64,000 bases of DNA from Bryobacterales bacterium KBS 96 (GCA_000381625.1 KB906767.1:4049304-4113303); one strand, 5' to 3'; positions 18,605-27,347 are shown, numbered from the stretch's first letter. The notes: a model not told the origin generated them from the letters alone. Translations and numbers: made by a program.

Positions 18605-19057
18605 ATGCCCCGGCGTCCCGAAACTGCGTACCTCGAAGCGGAAGTCTTGACCGCGGATTCGACGAAGCTCGTTCAGATTCTCTACGATCTGGGCGTCGAT
18701 TCAGTGCAGAATGCGCGGGAGCGCCATCGCCAGGGCGACATCGTGGGCCGGGGGCGCTTCGTCAATAAAGCGTTTGAAGTGCTCGTCGAGCTGATGAATT
18801 CCTTGAACCCGGAGCAAGGCGGCGAGATTGCGGCAAACTACGCCCGCCTGTACGATTACTGCCAGCGGCGGCTTCTCGAGGGGCATGCGCAACAGTCCGA
18901 GCCGGCGCTGGCAGAAGTGCAATCGCTGCTCGAAGATCTGAGGGAAGCCTGGCAAGCGGTGATGGCGAGCCAAAGCGCGACGCTGCTACCGCATGATGCA
19001 GCGGGGTGCGATCCGGCCGCGGTCGGCGCGGAGCCGCGTTATAGCTGTGTGGGGTAG
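18605..19057 (+). CDS. fliS: FliS-like flagellar export chaperone, orphan
   Basis: A 150-residue four-helix protein. The family pattern is clear: AYLEAEVLTADSTKLVQILYD at the N-terminus, then FEVLVELMNSLNPEQGGEIA, YARLYDYCQRRLLEGH and LLEDLREAWQAVM. FliS binds the C-terminus of flagellin in the cytoplasm and keeps it unfolded for export. I use ATG 18605 because family members begin just before the AYLE motif; an upstream in-frame ATG at 18566 would add 13 unrelated residues. The last 30 residues are not conserved. No flagellin, fliD or other flagellar gene lies in the window, so it is an orphan between recQ and uup. Confidence 0.85.
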   Translation: MPRRPETAYLEAEVLTADSTKLVQILYDLGVDSVQNARERHRQGDIVGRGRFVNKAFEVLVELMNSLNPEQGGEIAANYARLYDYCQRRLLEGHAQQSEPALAEVQSLLEDLREAWQAVMASQSATLLPHDAAGCDPAAVGAEPRYSCVG

Positions 19058-19140
19058 CGGCTGCGAGCGGGCAGGCCCTAATCCGATAACTGCACGGTTC
19101 GCCTCGAAGCGCCTGGATAGTCAGAATCAAAACCGCACCA

Positions 19141-19638
19141 TCAGTCAGGTGAGAATCCCACTTGGACTTCCCACCGCTTGTGGGCCTGTCCGGCCTGAAG
19201 ATAGTCCCACACGTCAGGCTCACGATCCGCTGAGACGTCAATCGCGATCAGTCGCTCCAGCGTAATTTCGACCTTGCAGCCAAGCGTCCGAAGTTCTTGA
19301 GCGATTTTGCCGCCGCCTTGCGCCGCTGTGTCGTCGAGCCAGATCCGAAAATTACTGTTGCCGCTTCGAGAGATGATCCGCTCAAACTTGTACCAATCCT
19401 ACTTGGTCCGCTCTGCTGAGACAATGTCGCCTAAAGCAATGTCTTTGACGAAGAACGGTGTGCTTTCCAATCGAAAGCCACCACCCTCAATTGGAGTGGC
19501 CCACAATTCCTCCCAATCTTGCGATGTTGGAAAACATTCTTCGTCCTTTTGGATCTCGAACCAGATCTCGACAGGACCCTTGGCAAATGGTGAGCTGTTT
19601 TCGCCGTCCATGACACTGAGCTTCTTATTCTTCGCCAT
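19141..19638 (-). pseudogene. DUF4265-like gene interrupted by an in-frame amber codon
   Basis: An intact reading frame from ATG 19638 to TGA 19141 would encode about 165 residues, but TAG at 19399-19401 splits it after residue 79. Both halves fit the DUF4265 family: before the stop WEELWATPIEGGGFRLES and PFFVKDIALGDIVSAE, after it DWYKFERIISRSGNSNFRIW, LRTLGCKVEITLERLIAIDV and a C-terminal LQAGQAHKRWEVQ. The frame is otherwise undisturbed, so a single base change is the simplest explanation. The gene overlaps the upstream gene by 14 bp, as in a functional operon. DUF4265 proteins often occur next to toxin or immunity-type genes; the function is unknown. Confidence 0.8.
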
Positions 19639-19987
19639 GTAAAGCGTTTAGGGAGTGGTCGGGCGCTGTCGGGAACTGCAAGCCAATTTCTTGGCCATTA
19701 AGCCAGCTAACTTTATCCTGGGAAACGTCAGCAAATAAATTTAGTTCAACCCCGATCATGGAAATTGCGACGAAAATGGCCTCAAACGCGTCTCGCCCTC
19801 TCATTGGTCGTACGATTCTGTTTACCTCATCGCTTATTTCTGCCTGACATTCGAAGTAATCATCCCCTCGCTTTGCGGGGAAGCCGATTTTAATCATTAC
19901 GTTCTTCTTTGCGTTCCGACTTTCCACCGTATAGCGACGCTCCGCCATAATCTCGTCGGTCTTGATCGCAGGATCTCGCCTTGGCAT
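19625..19987 (-). CDS. Hypothetical protein, resembles DUF6968-type proteins
   Basis: A 120-residue protein without signal peptide. The pattern AERRYTVESRNAKKNVMIKI, then FECQAEISDEVN, followed by GRDAFEAIFVAISMIGVEL and IGLQFP, resembles the small DUF6968 family as I remember it; this is tentative. Base composition is more AT-rich than the flanking recQ and uup genes, and the gene overlaps the interrupted DUF4265-like gene by 14 bp. The pair could be an acquired immunity-type module, but no toxin gene is visible. No function can be assigned. Confidence 0.6.
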   Translation of the reverse strand: MPRRDPAIKTDEIMAERRYTVESRNAKKNVMIKIGFPAKRGDDYFECQAEISDEVNRIVRPMRGRDAFEAIFVAISMIGVELNLFADVSQDKVSWLNGQEIGLQFPTAPDHSLNALHGEE

Positions 19988-20078
19988 GAAACCATTGTTA
20001 TCCTAAAATCACTGGCGACGTCACGCCCGCACATCGCGCCTCCCGTAAGCAATCAGAAGTAAGGAAGACACTCACGCA

Positions 20079-21878
20079 TTGGCGCTTTTACTGAACGTAC
20101 AAAGTCTATCGAAATCGTACGGAGCCGCTCCTGTATTCGAAGATCTTTCACTGAGCATCGGCGACGGCGACCGGCTGGGATTGATCGGGCCGAACGGCTC
20201 GGGCAAATCGACGCTGCTCGAAATCCTGGCGGGCCGCCGCGATCCGGACAGCGGAACTGTCGCCGTCCGCAAAAACGTACGGCTCAGTTATGTGGCGCAA
20301 GAATCGCAATTCCTGCCGGGGCGGACAGTTCGCCAGGTGATTCGCGAGGCGTTGGACCGTTCCTCCGTTCCGGAGCATGAACGCGCCGCGCGCGAAGCCG
20401 AAACCCTGGGCCGCGCCGGTTTCGACGATTTCGAAGCGGATGCAGCCGCTCTCTCCGGCGGATGGCGCAAGCGTCTCGCCATTGCGGAAGCTCTGGCGAC
20501 GGCGCCGGATCTTCTCTTGCTCGACGAGCCGACAAACCACCTGGATCTCGCGGGGATCGAGTGGCTGGAGAGTTTATTGCAGAGCGTCCGGTTCGCCGCG
20601 GTCGTCATCAGCCACGATCGTTATTTTCTCGAAAATGTGGCGACCGAAATGGCGGAGTTGAACCGCGTTTACCCCGAAGGCTTGCTGCGCGTCGACGGCA
20701 ACTACAGCGCATTCCTTGTCAGGAAAGATGAATTTCTTCGGGCGCAGGCGAAGCAGCAGGAATCACTCGCGAATCGAGTGCGGACCGAAATCGAGTGGCT
20801 GCGCCGCGGCCCGAAAGCGCGGGCTACCAAAGCAAAGGCGCGCATCGATCGGGCGCACGAAATGATCGCCGACCTCACGGATCGGAAGGCCCGCGGCCGG
20901 ACGGCCGCTGTCGACATCGATTTCAGCGCGACTGAACGGAAAACGAAGCGGCTGATCGAGCTGGAGCAGGTGAGCTATTCAATTGCCAATCGAACGCTAT
21001 TTTCGGAACTCGATTTCACGCTTACGGCGGGGGCGCGCGTCGGGCTGGTGGGACCGAACGGCAGCGGCAAGACAACGCTGCTTCGATTGTTGCGCGGGGA
21101 ACTCGCGCCGGGAGCCGGCGAGATTCGCCGCGCCGAGCAATTACGCATCGTCTACTTCGACCAGAACCGTGGGCTTGATCCCGATGTGACGCTGCGGCGC
21201 GCGCTGGCTCCCGATAGCGATTCCGTAACTTATCAAGACCGCACGATTCATGTCGCCTCCTGGGCGGCCCGGTTCCTCTTCACCGGTGAGCAATTGAATC
21301 AGCCGGTGGGCCGTTTATCCGGCGGCGAAAGGGCGCGTGTTCTTATCGCGAAGCTGATGCTCGAACCCGCGGACGTTCTGTTGCTGGACGAGCCCACAAA
21401 CGACCTGGATATCCCGACGCTCGAAATTCTGGAGGAGAGCCTTCTCGAATTTCGGGGAGCGCTGGTCTTGGTGACGCATGATCGCTATCTGCTCGACCGG
21501 GTATCGACGGTCGTGCTCGGTCTTGACGGACAGGGCGGCGCGGGGCAATTCGCCGATTACTCGCAATGGGAACTCTGGCAGACGGAGTGCAAGCCGCCGA
21601 AGGAAAGACTCTCGTCCCCGGTAAGCGTCGAGAGCGGGTCTGTGGCGCCACCGAAGAAAAAGCTTTCGTATCTTGAAGCGCGAGAATACGAGACTCTGGA
21701 GGAGCGGATTGCTAGGGCGGAAGAAGTTGTGAGGGAGAAACACTCCGCTCTCGTATCCCCGGACATTCTGGCGGATGGGCGGTTGTTGCAAAACACCTAT
21801 CGAGAATTCCAGGATGCGCAAACGGCAGTAGATGAACTCTACGCGCGGTGGGCGGAACTTGAAGAAAAGATCACTTGA
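20079..21878 (+). CDS. uup: ABC-F family ATPase, Uup type
   Basis: A 599-residue soluble protein with two ATP-binding cassettes and no membrane segment. The first cassette has GPNGSGKSTLLEIL, LSGGWRKRLAIAEAL and LLLDEPTNHLDLAG; the second has GPNGSGKTTLLRLL, LSGGERARVLIAKLM and LLLDEPTNDLDI. The linker and the C-terminal coiled coil (SYLEAREYETLEERIARAEE to the end) identify the Uup branch. ABC-F proteins act on the ribosome; Uup is linked to translation control and to stability of tandem repeats in DNA. The start is TTG at 20079, just before the conserved LLNVQSLSKSYG. Confidence 0.92.
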   Translation: MALLLNVQSLSKSYGAAPVFEDLSLSIGDGDRLGLIGPNGSGKSTLLEILAGRRDPDSGTVAVRKNVRLSYVAQESQFLPGRTVRQVIREALDRSSVPEHERAAREAETLGRAGFDDFEADAAALSGGWRKRLAIAEALATAPDLLLLDEPTNHLDLAGIEWLESLLQSVRFAAVVISHDRYFLENVATEMAELNRVYPEGLLRVDGNYSAFLVRKDEFLRAQAKQQESLANRVRTEIEWLRRGPKARATKAKARIDRAHEMIADLTDRKARGRTAAVDIDFSATERKTKRLIELEQVSYSIANRTLFSELDFTLTAGARVGLVGPNGSGKTTLLRLLRGELAPGAGEIRRAEQLRIVYFDQNRGLDPDVTLRRALAPDSDSVTYQDRTIHVASWAARFLFTGEQLNQPVGRLSGGERARVLIAKLMLEPADVLLLDEPTNDLDIPTLEILEESLLEFRGALVLVTHDRYLLDRVSTVVLGLDGQGGAGQFADYSQWELWQTECKPPKERLSSPVSVESGSVAPPKKKLSYLEAREYETLEERIARAEEVVREKHSALVSPDILADGRLLQNTYREFQDAQTAVDELYARWAELEEKIT

Positions 21879-21932
21879 GATACGAGGCGGGCCGGAACGC
21901 CCGACCCGCGGTTCTCGAAAACGGAACGACTA

Positions 21933-22091
21933 TTATCGAGCGGCCGTGGTGGTTGCGCACGCAGGGTGGCCGCAACCGCACTCGATGTCGGGCTTTGTCC
22001 CCGCTCCTTCACAGTAGGTGCTGCAGTAGTTGCTCCCCTCCCGCGCCTTGCATTGGCAGGAAGGATGAGCGCATTTCTTTGGTTCGGCCAT
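21933..22091 (-). CDS. Bacterial metallothionein, 52 residues
   Basis: A small cysteine-rich protein on the minus strand. The cysteines are at positions 7, 12, 14, 23, 27, 38, 40 and 45, with histidines 9 and 42, giving CxHxxCxC near the N-terminus, YCSxYC in the middle and CxCxHxxC at the end. This is the pattern of SmtA/BmtA-type metallothioneins, which chelate Zn, Cd or Cu in the cytoplasm through eight cysteines and two histidines. GGAGG lies 9 nt before the ATG. The gene converges with uup across about 55 bp. It has no neighbouring SmtB-type regulator. Confidence 0.88.
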   Translation of the reverse strand: MAEPKKCAHPSCQCKAREGSNYCSTYCEGAGTKPDIECGCGHPACATTTAAR

Positions 22092-22239
22092 TTCCACACC
22101 TCCGCTTAGTGCGACGACTAAATGTGCATTCTAGTGACAGATGCAGGTTACTGGTGGATTTTCTAGGAAAGTGACAACCCGTTGTTCTTGCGCGGCTCTG
22201 GCATGCCGGCTCCTTACGGAAGTTCGTAATCTGTTGTAG

Positions 22240-22283
22240 GGGCGAGGCATGCTGGATGGTCTCATAACATGCGTGCCTCGCCC
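22240..22283. repeat. Imperfect inverted repeat, GAGGC-type repeat copy 2
   Basis: GGGCGAGGCATGC at 22240-22252 and GCGTGCCTCGCCC at 22271-22283 pair with one mismatch over 13 bp around an 18-nt loop. The core is shared with the palindrome at 15164-15183. It lies between the metallothionein gene and a small open reading frame. Confidence 0.5.
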
Positions 22284-22348
22284 GCTCCAATGATTCCATC
22301 GCCTTCGGTATGCGATAGGAGTAGCTTCGAAGTGAGGAGGAAATCCTT

Positions 22349-22582
22349 ATGACCGCGTCCACATTCTTTCCAGGTATCATCTCGACGCCCGCTGAGCCTG
22401 CGATTCCGATTGTCTATGAAGACTCCGCAACCGACGAGAAGTCCCTTCGCATCCACGCCGCGATACAGTTGCGCGTGCCAAATTCCGGCATACCTTGGCT
22501 CGATCGGATGATCCGCGAATCGCGGCGCCTCGATGCTAAGGCGCGAGGCGCCGCGCCTTCAGGCATTACGCACGACGACTAA
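22349..22582 (+). CDS. Small hypothetical protein, 77 residues
   Basis: A 77-residue open frame with a strong ribosome-binding site (GAGGAGG, 8 nt before ATG), which is the main reason to believe it. The sequence has no signal peptide or membrane segment and matches no family I know; the middle part SLRIHAAIQLRVPNSGIPWL is the most structured-looking portion. The gene is not overlapped by a better candidate on the other strand. It ends 20 bp before the convergent stop of the outer-membrane protein gene. It may be a real small protein; no function is assigned. Confidence 0.4.
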   Translation: MTASTFFPGIISTPAEPAIPIVYEDSATDEKSLRIHAAIQLRVPNSGIPWLDRMIRESRRLDAKARGAAPSGITHDD

Positions 22583-22602
22583 TTGCCGAAAACCGGTTGA
22601 CC

Positions 22603-23418
22603 TTACCGAAATTTCGGCGGCCGCAGAAATCCCTGTTGCGAGCCGCCCTTTTCGGCTCCCCAAGTCCAATACAATCCCAGATAAGCAATGGTCTCCGGCT
22701 GCCCGGCCACACTATGCCCGGCAAGAAACAGCACCTGAAAGCCGGGCTTGCGAATGTAATAGTATCCGCCGAAGTCCACCAGCGCCGAGGATTCCGTGCT
22801 CAGCGCGGCTTCGCCTTCCGCGCCGTGTGCGAATATTTCTGTGCCCAGCGTCCACTTCTTGCCTAAATCGCGCTGAAGCAGCCATCCACCAAACGGGTAG
22901 TTGCGCATGCCGGGCGCCCAGTTCAGCACCTCGCCGCCTCCGCCATACGTAGTCCACGGTCCAACACTTTTCTGCACCCAGAGCGGCAGCCGGTACCATG
23001 TTCGCCCATTACCGAGTCCGGCGCTGGCGCTGCCGGTCGGCAGTTCCGCAAACGGAAAAATGCCGAATTCCGGACGGTGTTTCGTCTCGTGAATGAAGCG
23101 GAGCTTCACTCCCAGCTCCGTATCTCCGATGCCGAATGCGCCCGGTCCCTCTTTGGGGATGAATCCCGACGCCGGAACGACCAAATGGAGTTGAACATCC
23201 GGAACCACGCCCCAATTCATCTCGAAGGCCGGTCCCTGGCTGGCGCTGCCGATCTTCGTGCCATCGTAAGTCGAAAACACGTATGCTTCGAAGTGTTGGT
23301 AGTCGACGGGTTCGGGATCGTCCGTTTGAAAAGGAGGACCAGCCAGAGCGGGCAGCCATCCCGAGAACGACAGTGCCAGGCTGATGGTCACCGCACGTAT
23401 TGCCAGCATCGCCCGCAT
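22603..23418 (-). CDS. Predicted outer-membrane beta-barrel protein
   Basis: A 271-residue exported protein. I place the start at 23418, where a basic N-terminus and hydrophobic core form a signal peptide (MLAIRAVTISLALSFSGW, cleavage near ALAGPP). The mature protein begins with PPFQTDDPEPVDYQHFEAYV, a pattern I know from uncharacterised outer-membrane proteins of the transporter/MetA-pathway barrel type, and alternates amphipathic strands such as LHLVVPASGFIP, LGVKLRFIHE and FEMNWGVVPDVQ to a C-terminal aromatic strand IAYLGLYWTWG. The role is unknown. It lies 55 bp downstream of the dehydratase gene on the same strand and may be co-transcribed with it. Confidence 0.72.
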   Translation of the reverse strand: MRAMLAIRAVTISLALSFSGWLPALAGPPFQTDDPEPVDYQHFEAYVFSTYDGTKIGSASQGPAFEMNWGVVPDVQLHLVVPASGFIPKEGPGAFGIGDTELGVKLRFIHETKHRPEFGIFPFAELPTGSASAGLGNGRTWYRLPLWVQKSVGPWTTYGGGGEVLNWAPGMRNYPFGGWLLQRDLGKKWTLGTEIFAHGAEGEAALSTESSALVDFGGYYYIRKPGFQVLFLAGHSVAGQPETIAYLGLYWTWGAEKGGSQQGFLRPPKFR

Positions 23419-23473
23419 TCTATCGGAACGTGAATAGCGCCCAGAGTCGATACGGCAATAACGGGCAAGCCCT

Positions 23474-25183
23474 TTACGAAGGCGAAGGTGCGGCCTTTCG
23501 CAGAAATCCGAAGTCACAGCCTTCATTGGCCTGCAACACGTTTTCGATAAACAGCCGTCCGTAGCCGCGCTCGAAATGTGCCGGTTCGCTCTTTCGTTCG
23601 GCTAATCGCTTTTCGATTTGATCCGCCGGCACAAGCAGCGAGAGAGAACGATTCGGAACGTTCAACTCGATCGGGTCGCCGGTTTGGACGGCCGCAAGCG
23701 GCCCTCCGATGGCCGATTCCGGAGCGATATGCAGCACCACGGTGCCGAAGCTCGTTCCACTCATGCGTGCGTCGCTGATACGCACGACGTCTTTGACGCC
23801 CTGCTTCAGCAACACGCGCGGCATCGGGATTTGTCCCCATTCCGGGAAACCGGGACCGCCCTTTGGCCCGGCATTCTTCAGAACCAGAACAGTTTCGGGA
23901 GTTACGGGCAAATCATCGCGATCGATCTCACGATGCATTTGCTCGTGGCTCTCGAAGACGTACGCGGGACCGCGGTGCTTCAATAATTCCGGTGAAGCAG
24001 CGGTCTGCTTCAGAACGGCTCCGTCCGGGGCAAGGTTCCCGCGCAGGACGATCGTGCCGCCTTCCGGATAGAGCGGCTGCGAGGTTGGCAGAATTACCTC
24101 GCGGCGGAAGCATTCCGCATCCGCAACATTTTCAGCCAGCGTCCTTCCGTTCACAGTGAGCGCATCGCCTTGCAGCAGCGGAAGGATGTCTCGTATCACC
24201 GCCGTCACGCCGCCAGCCTGAAAGAAATCTTCCATCAGATACTCACCCGAGGGCTTCACGTTGGCGATGCACGGAGTGCGCCGCGAGATCTCGTCGAATT
24301 TCTCCAACGGCAATTCGATGCCGAGGCGTCCGGCGATCGCAATCAGATGCACAACCGCATTGGTGGAGCCTCCAATCGCCATGTCCACGGTAATTGCGTT
24401 GTCGAAGGCTTCACGATTGAGAATCCGCGATGGCCGCAAATCCTCCCGCGCCATCTCCACCGCGCGGCGGCCGCTGAGTTCTGCCATGGTGTAGCGCCGC
24501 GAATCGACCGCCGGAATGTTCGCGCAGCCCGGCAGCGTCATGCCGAGCGCCTCGGCAAGGCTCGTCATCGTGGAAGCCGTGCCCATTACCGTACAGTGAC
24601 CGGCGCTACGCGCGATTCCCCCTTCGACCTCGCTCCATTCTTCTTCGGTGAGTTTCCCGGCACGAAAGAGATCGAACAGCTTACGGCCATCGGTGCCGGC
24701 GCCGAGTTTGCGATCCCGCCACTGGCCGCTCAACATGGGGCCGCCGGGGACAACGATTGCCGGAATATCCGCGCTGGCCGCTCCCATCAGTTGAGCCGGA
24801 GTGGTTTTGTCGCAGCCGCACAATAGCACGACCGCATCGATGGGGTTCGCACGAATGGATTCCTCGACATCCATCGCCATCAGGTTGCGAAACATCATGG
24901 CGGTGGGCCGCATGAACATCTCGCCGAGAGAAATCGTAGGGAACTCGAGCGGGAATCCTCCGGCCGTCCAAACGCCGCGCTTTACGGCTTCCGCAACCGC
25001 GCGAAGATGCACGTTGCAGTTGTTCAATTCGCTCCACGAATTGCAGATTCCGATGACTGGCTTGCCGTCGAAAGCGTCCGCGACGAAGCCTTCCGACCGG
25101 AGCCAAGCACGGCGGGAATAGCTGTAATAGTCGGTCCGGTTCCACCACTCCTGGCTTCGAAGCTTACGGTTTTCGCCGGACAT
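23474..25183 (-). CDS. IlvD/Edd-family dehydratase, probably acting on a sugar acid
   Basis: A 569-residue Fe-S dehydratase. The three cluster cysteines lie in ICNSWSELNNCN, LLCGCDKTTPAQLMGA and AGHCTVMGTASTM. The N-terminus (RSQEWWNRTDYYSYSRRAWL) resembles sugar-acid dehydratases such as L-arabinonate and D-xylonate dehydratase more than biosynthetic IlvD, which lacks that start. The enzyme would convert an aldonic acid to its 2-keto-3-deoxy form in the cytoplasm. No aldolase or sugar dehydrogenase adjoins it, so the exact substrate is open. The outer-membrane protein gene follows at 55 bp on the same strand. Confidence 0.87.
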   Translation of the reverse strand: MSGENRKLRSQEWWNRTDYYSYSRRAWLRSEGFVADAFDGKPVIGICNSWSELNNCNVHLRAVAEAVKRGVWTAGGFPLEFPTISLGEMFMRPTAMMFRNLMAMDVEESIRANPIDAVVLLCGCDKTTPAQLMGAASADIPAIVVPGGPMLSGQWRDRKLGAGTDGRKLFDLFRAGKLTEEEWSEVEGGIARSAGHCTVMGTASTMTSLAEALGMTLPGCANIPAVDSRRYTMAELSGRRAVEMAREDLRPSRILNREAFDNAITVDMAIGGSTNAVVHLIAIAGRLGIELPLEKFDEISRRTPCIANVKPSGEYLMEDFFQAGGVTAVIRDILPLLQGDALTVNGRTLAENVADAECFRREVILPTSQPLYPEGGTIVLRGNLAPDGAVLKQTAASPELLKHRGPAYVFESHEQMHREIDRDDLPVTPETVLVLKNAGPKGGPGFPEWGQIPMPRVLLKQGVKDVVRISDARMSGTSFGTVVLHIAPESAIGGPLAAVQTGDPIELNVPNRSLSLLVPADQIEKRLAERKSEPAHFERGYGRLFIENVLQANEGCDFGFLRKAAPSPS

Positions 25184-25416
25184 AAGGAATCATTAGATCA
25201 TGGGGCCGGCAACGGAATTGTCAAAGCCGTCAAAGCGCTATCAGTTATGCCAACCCGCTTGAAAAAGAGGCCGACACGTGGCGGAGACTGGTCACGGCCG
25301 TGGGTCAAATCCTGGAAACTGCGTAGAGGGGCCGTCGGCGGAAGCGCCTGCGGTTACAACCCTGCGCTCTCGGTAGAGGCGAGCATCCGAACCCGAGCGC
25401 TCCTATGCGCCAAAGG

Positions 25417-25437
25417 CCACTTGCGTTTTGCAAGTGG
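25417..25437. promoter_or_regulatory. Perfect inverted repeat upstream of hxlR, likely operator
   Basis: CCACTTGC and GCAAGTGG flank a 5-nt centre GTTTT, ending 19 bp before the HxlR start codon. ACTTGC/GCAAGT half-sites in front of HxlR-type genes are a pattern I have seen for this family, so this is a good candidate for the autoregulatory site of the operon 25457-27347. Confidence 0.65.
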
Positions 25438-25456
25438 TGTTGGTAGTCTCTCAAAT

Positions 25457-25942
25457 GTGCCAGGGAAGCCGAAGTCAAGGCGCCGATCCGGTTGCCCGGT
25501 GAGTATCGCCCTCGAGAAATTTGGGGATCGCTGGTCGCTGCTGATCATCCGCGATCTGATGGTTCGCGGGTTCCAGACGTTTAAGGAATTTCAGGGATCG
25601 GGCGAGGGGATCGCCACAAACATTTTGGCGGACCGACTGCGGAAATTGGAAGCGGCGGAGATCATCACGGCAGAGCAGGCGGAGACCGACGGGCGCAGGG
25701 TGAATTACCGGCTAACGGAGAAGGGAATCGACCTGGCGCCGGTGTTGTTGGAGTTGTTGATTTGGGCGGCACGGCACGAAAAGACCGGGGCGCCTTGTGC
25801 GCTCATCACGAAAATGGATAAAACCCGCGAAGAAGTCCTCGCAGAGGTGCGCCGGCGATGGCGGGAACGGGATTCGACTCCACTGATACCAAGGTTTGAT
25901 GACGACGGCATTGGCCGCAATTTGAAAAGGAGCAAGCGATGA
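25457..25942 (+). CDS. HxlR-family transcriptional regulator
   Basis: A 161-residue winged-helix regulator. The family signature [20 protein letters not shown], then [20 protein letters not shown] and [12 protein letters not shown], is complete. I use GTG 25457 because it lies 9 residues before the conserved Cys-Pro; the longer frame upstream runs through the inverted repeat and intergenic DNA. HxlR proteins respond to redox or small reactive compounds, often through that N-terminal cysteine. The stop overlaps the next start by 4 bp (ATGA), so it forms an operon with the BNR-repeat and MoaD-like genes. Confidence 0.9.
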   Translation: MPGKPKSRRRSGCPVSIALEKFGDRWSLLIIRDLMVRGFQTFKEFQGSGEGIATNILADRLRKLEAAEIITAEQAETDGRRVNYRLTEKGIDLAPVLLELLIWAARHEKTGAPCALITKMDKTREEVLAEVRRRWRERDSTPLIPRFDDDGIGRNLKRSKR

Positions 25943-27054
25943 GCGAGGTACGAGTATTGGTTGGCACGCGCAAAGGCGCGTTCGTCCTGACCTCCGATGC
26001 TAAACGTGAGCAGTGGGACGTCAGCGGTCCGCATTTTGCAGGTTGGGAAATTTATCACTTTAAGGGGTCGCCCGCGGACCCGAGCCGGCTGTATGTCTCC
26101 CAATCCACCGGCTGGTTCGGACAGTTGATCCAGCGCTCGAATGACGGCGGTAAAACGTGGGAACCGATGGGCAACCAGTTCAAGTACGATGGCGTTCCAG
26201 GCACTCACCAGTGGTACGACGGCACGCCGCACGCTTGGGAATTCAAACGAGTCTGGCATCTTGAACCGTCGCTCACCGATCCGGACACGGTCTACGCCGG
26301 GGTTGAGGATGCCGCCTTGTTCCGCTCAAATGATGGTGCGCAAACTTGGCAGGAACTTGCCGGATTGCGGGGTCACGGATCGGGACCTCGCTGGCAGCCG
26401 GGCGCGGGTGGCATGTGCCTGCATACTATTATTCTGGATCCGGACAATCCCCAGCGCATCTTCATCGCCATCTCGGCCGCGGGCGCGTTCCGGACCGACG
26501 ATGGCGGCGAAACGTGGCGGCCGATCAATCGTGGACTAAAGTCGCAATACATCCCCGACCCGGATGCAGAGGTTGGCCATTGCGTTCACCACATCGCCAT
26601 GCACCCGTCGCGTCCGAATACGTTGTTTATGCAAAAGCATTGGGACGTCATGCGTAGCGACGACTCGGGCGATTCCTGGCAGGAAGTCAGCGGCAATTTG
26701 CCGACCGACTTTGGGTTTGCGATCGATGTCCACGCGCACGAGCCCGAAACTATCTACGTTGTGCCGATCAAGAGCGACTCGGAGCACTTTCCGCCGGATG
26801 GAAAATTACGGGTGTTCCGCAGCCGTACTGGCGGAAACGAGTGGGAGCCGCTCACCAAGGGCTTGCCGCAAAGTGACTGCTACGTGAATGTGTTGCGCGA
26901 CGCGATGGCGATCGATTCGCTCGATTCATGTGGTATTTATTTTGGCACCACCGGCGGTCAGGTATACGCATCGGCTAATGCCGGGGAGAACTGGGCGCCG
27001 ATCGTCCGGGATCTTCCGGCCGTGCTTTCTGTCGAGGTTCAGACGCTGCCATGA
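25939..27054 (+). CDS. BNR/Asp-box repeat beta-propeller protein
   Basis: A 371-residue protein without signal peptide that contains at least five Asp-box motifs: [44 protein letters not shown] and [11 protein letters not shown]. Such motifs mark the blades of sialidase- or VPS10-like beta-propellers. The conserved ARTKGAF-like start here reads [15 protein letters not shown]. Catalytic arginines of true sialidases are not apparent, so it is more likely a binding or scaffold propeller than a glycosidase. It overlaps both neighbours by 4 bp, which indicates tight coupling with the HxlR regulator and the MoaD/ThiS-like protein. Confidence 0.85.
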   Translation: MSEVRVLVGTRKGAFVLTSDAKREQWDVSGPHFAGWEIYHFKGSPADPSRLYVSQSTGWFGQLIQRSNDGGKTWEPMGNQFKYDGVPGTHQWYDGTPHAWEFKRVWHLEPSLTDPDTVYAGVEDAALFRSNDGAQTWQELAGLRGHGSGPRWQPGAGGMCLHTIILDPDNPQRIFIAISAAGAFRTDDGGETWRPINRGLKSQYIPDPDAEVGHCVHHIAMHPSRPNTLFMQKHWDVMRSDDSGDSWQEVSGNLPTDFGFAIDVHAHEPETIYVVPIKSDSEHFPPDGKLRVFRSRTGGNEWEPLTKGLPQSDCYVNVLRDAMAIDSLDSCGIYFGTTGGQVYASANAGENWAPIVRDLPAVLSVEVQTLP

Positions 27055-27347
27055 TCCGAGTGGTGCTTCCGGCACACCTGCGGACGCTCGCGCATGTCAA
27101 GGGCGACGTGGTGCTGGAGGTCGACGGCGAAGTCACGCAGCGCTCGGTACTCGATGCACTGGAGGCGAGCTATCCGATGCTACGTGGGACGATCCGTGAC
27201 CATGACACCCAGCAGCGCCGTGGGTTTGTAAGGTTTTTCGCCTGCGAGCAGGACCTCTCGCATGAGTCGCCGGATACACCCCTGCCCGAGGCGGTCGCGA
27301 CAGGTGCGGAGCCTTTTTTTGTAATCGGAGCCATTGCCGGCGGTTAG
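27051..27347 (+). CDS. MoaD/ThiS-family ubiquitin-like protein
   Basis: A 98-residue beta-grasp protein that ends in Gly-Gly (AIAGG), the hallmark of sulfur carriers of the MoaD/ThiS family: the C-terminal glycine is adenylated by an E1-like enzyme and then carries a thiocarboxylate. The start [20 protein letters not shown] and the strand [12 protein letters not shown] fit the family. No E1-like MoeB/ThiF, moaE or thiG gene is near. It is translationally coupled (4-bp overlap) to the BNR-repeat gene. The pairing with a BNR protein rather than a cofactor-synthesis gene suggests a role other than molybdopterin or thiamine synthesis. Confidence 0.87.
   Translation: MIRVVLPAHLRTLAHVKGDVVLEVDGEVTQRSVLDALEASYPMLRGTIRDHDTQQRRGFVRFFACEQDLSHESPDTPLPEAVATGAEPFFVIGAIAGG

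Noticed and set aside
25184-25456. N-terminal extension of the HxlR regulator from 25007
   Set aside because: The extension overlaps the dehydratase start and runs through the inverted repeat; the family begins just before the Cys-Pro motif, so GTG 25457 is used.
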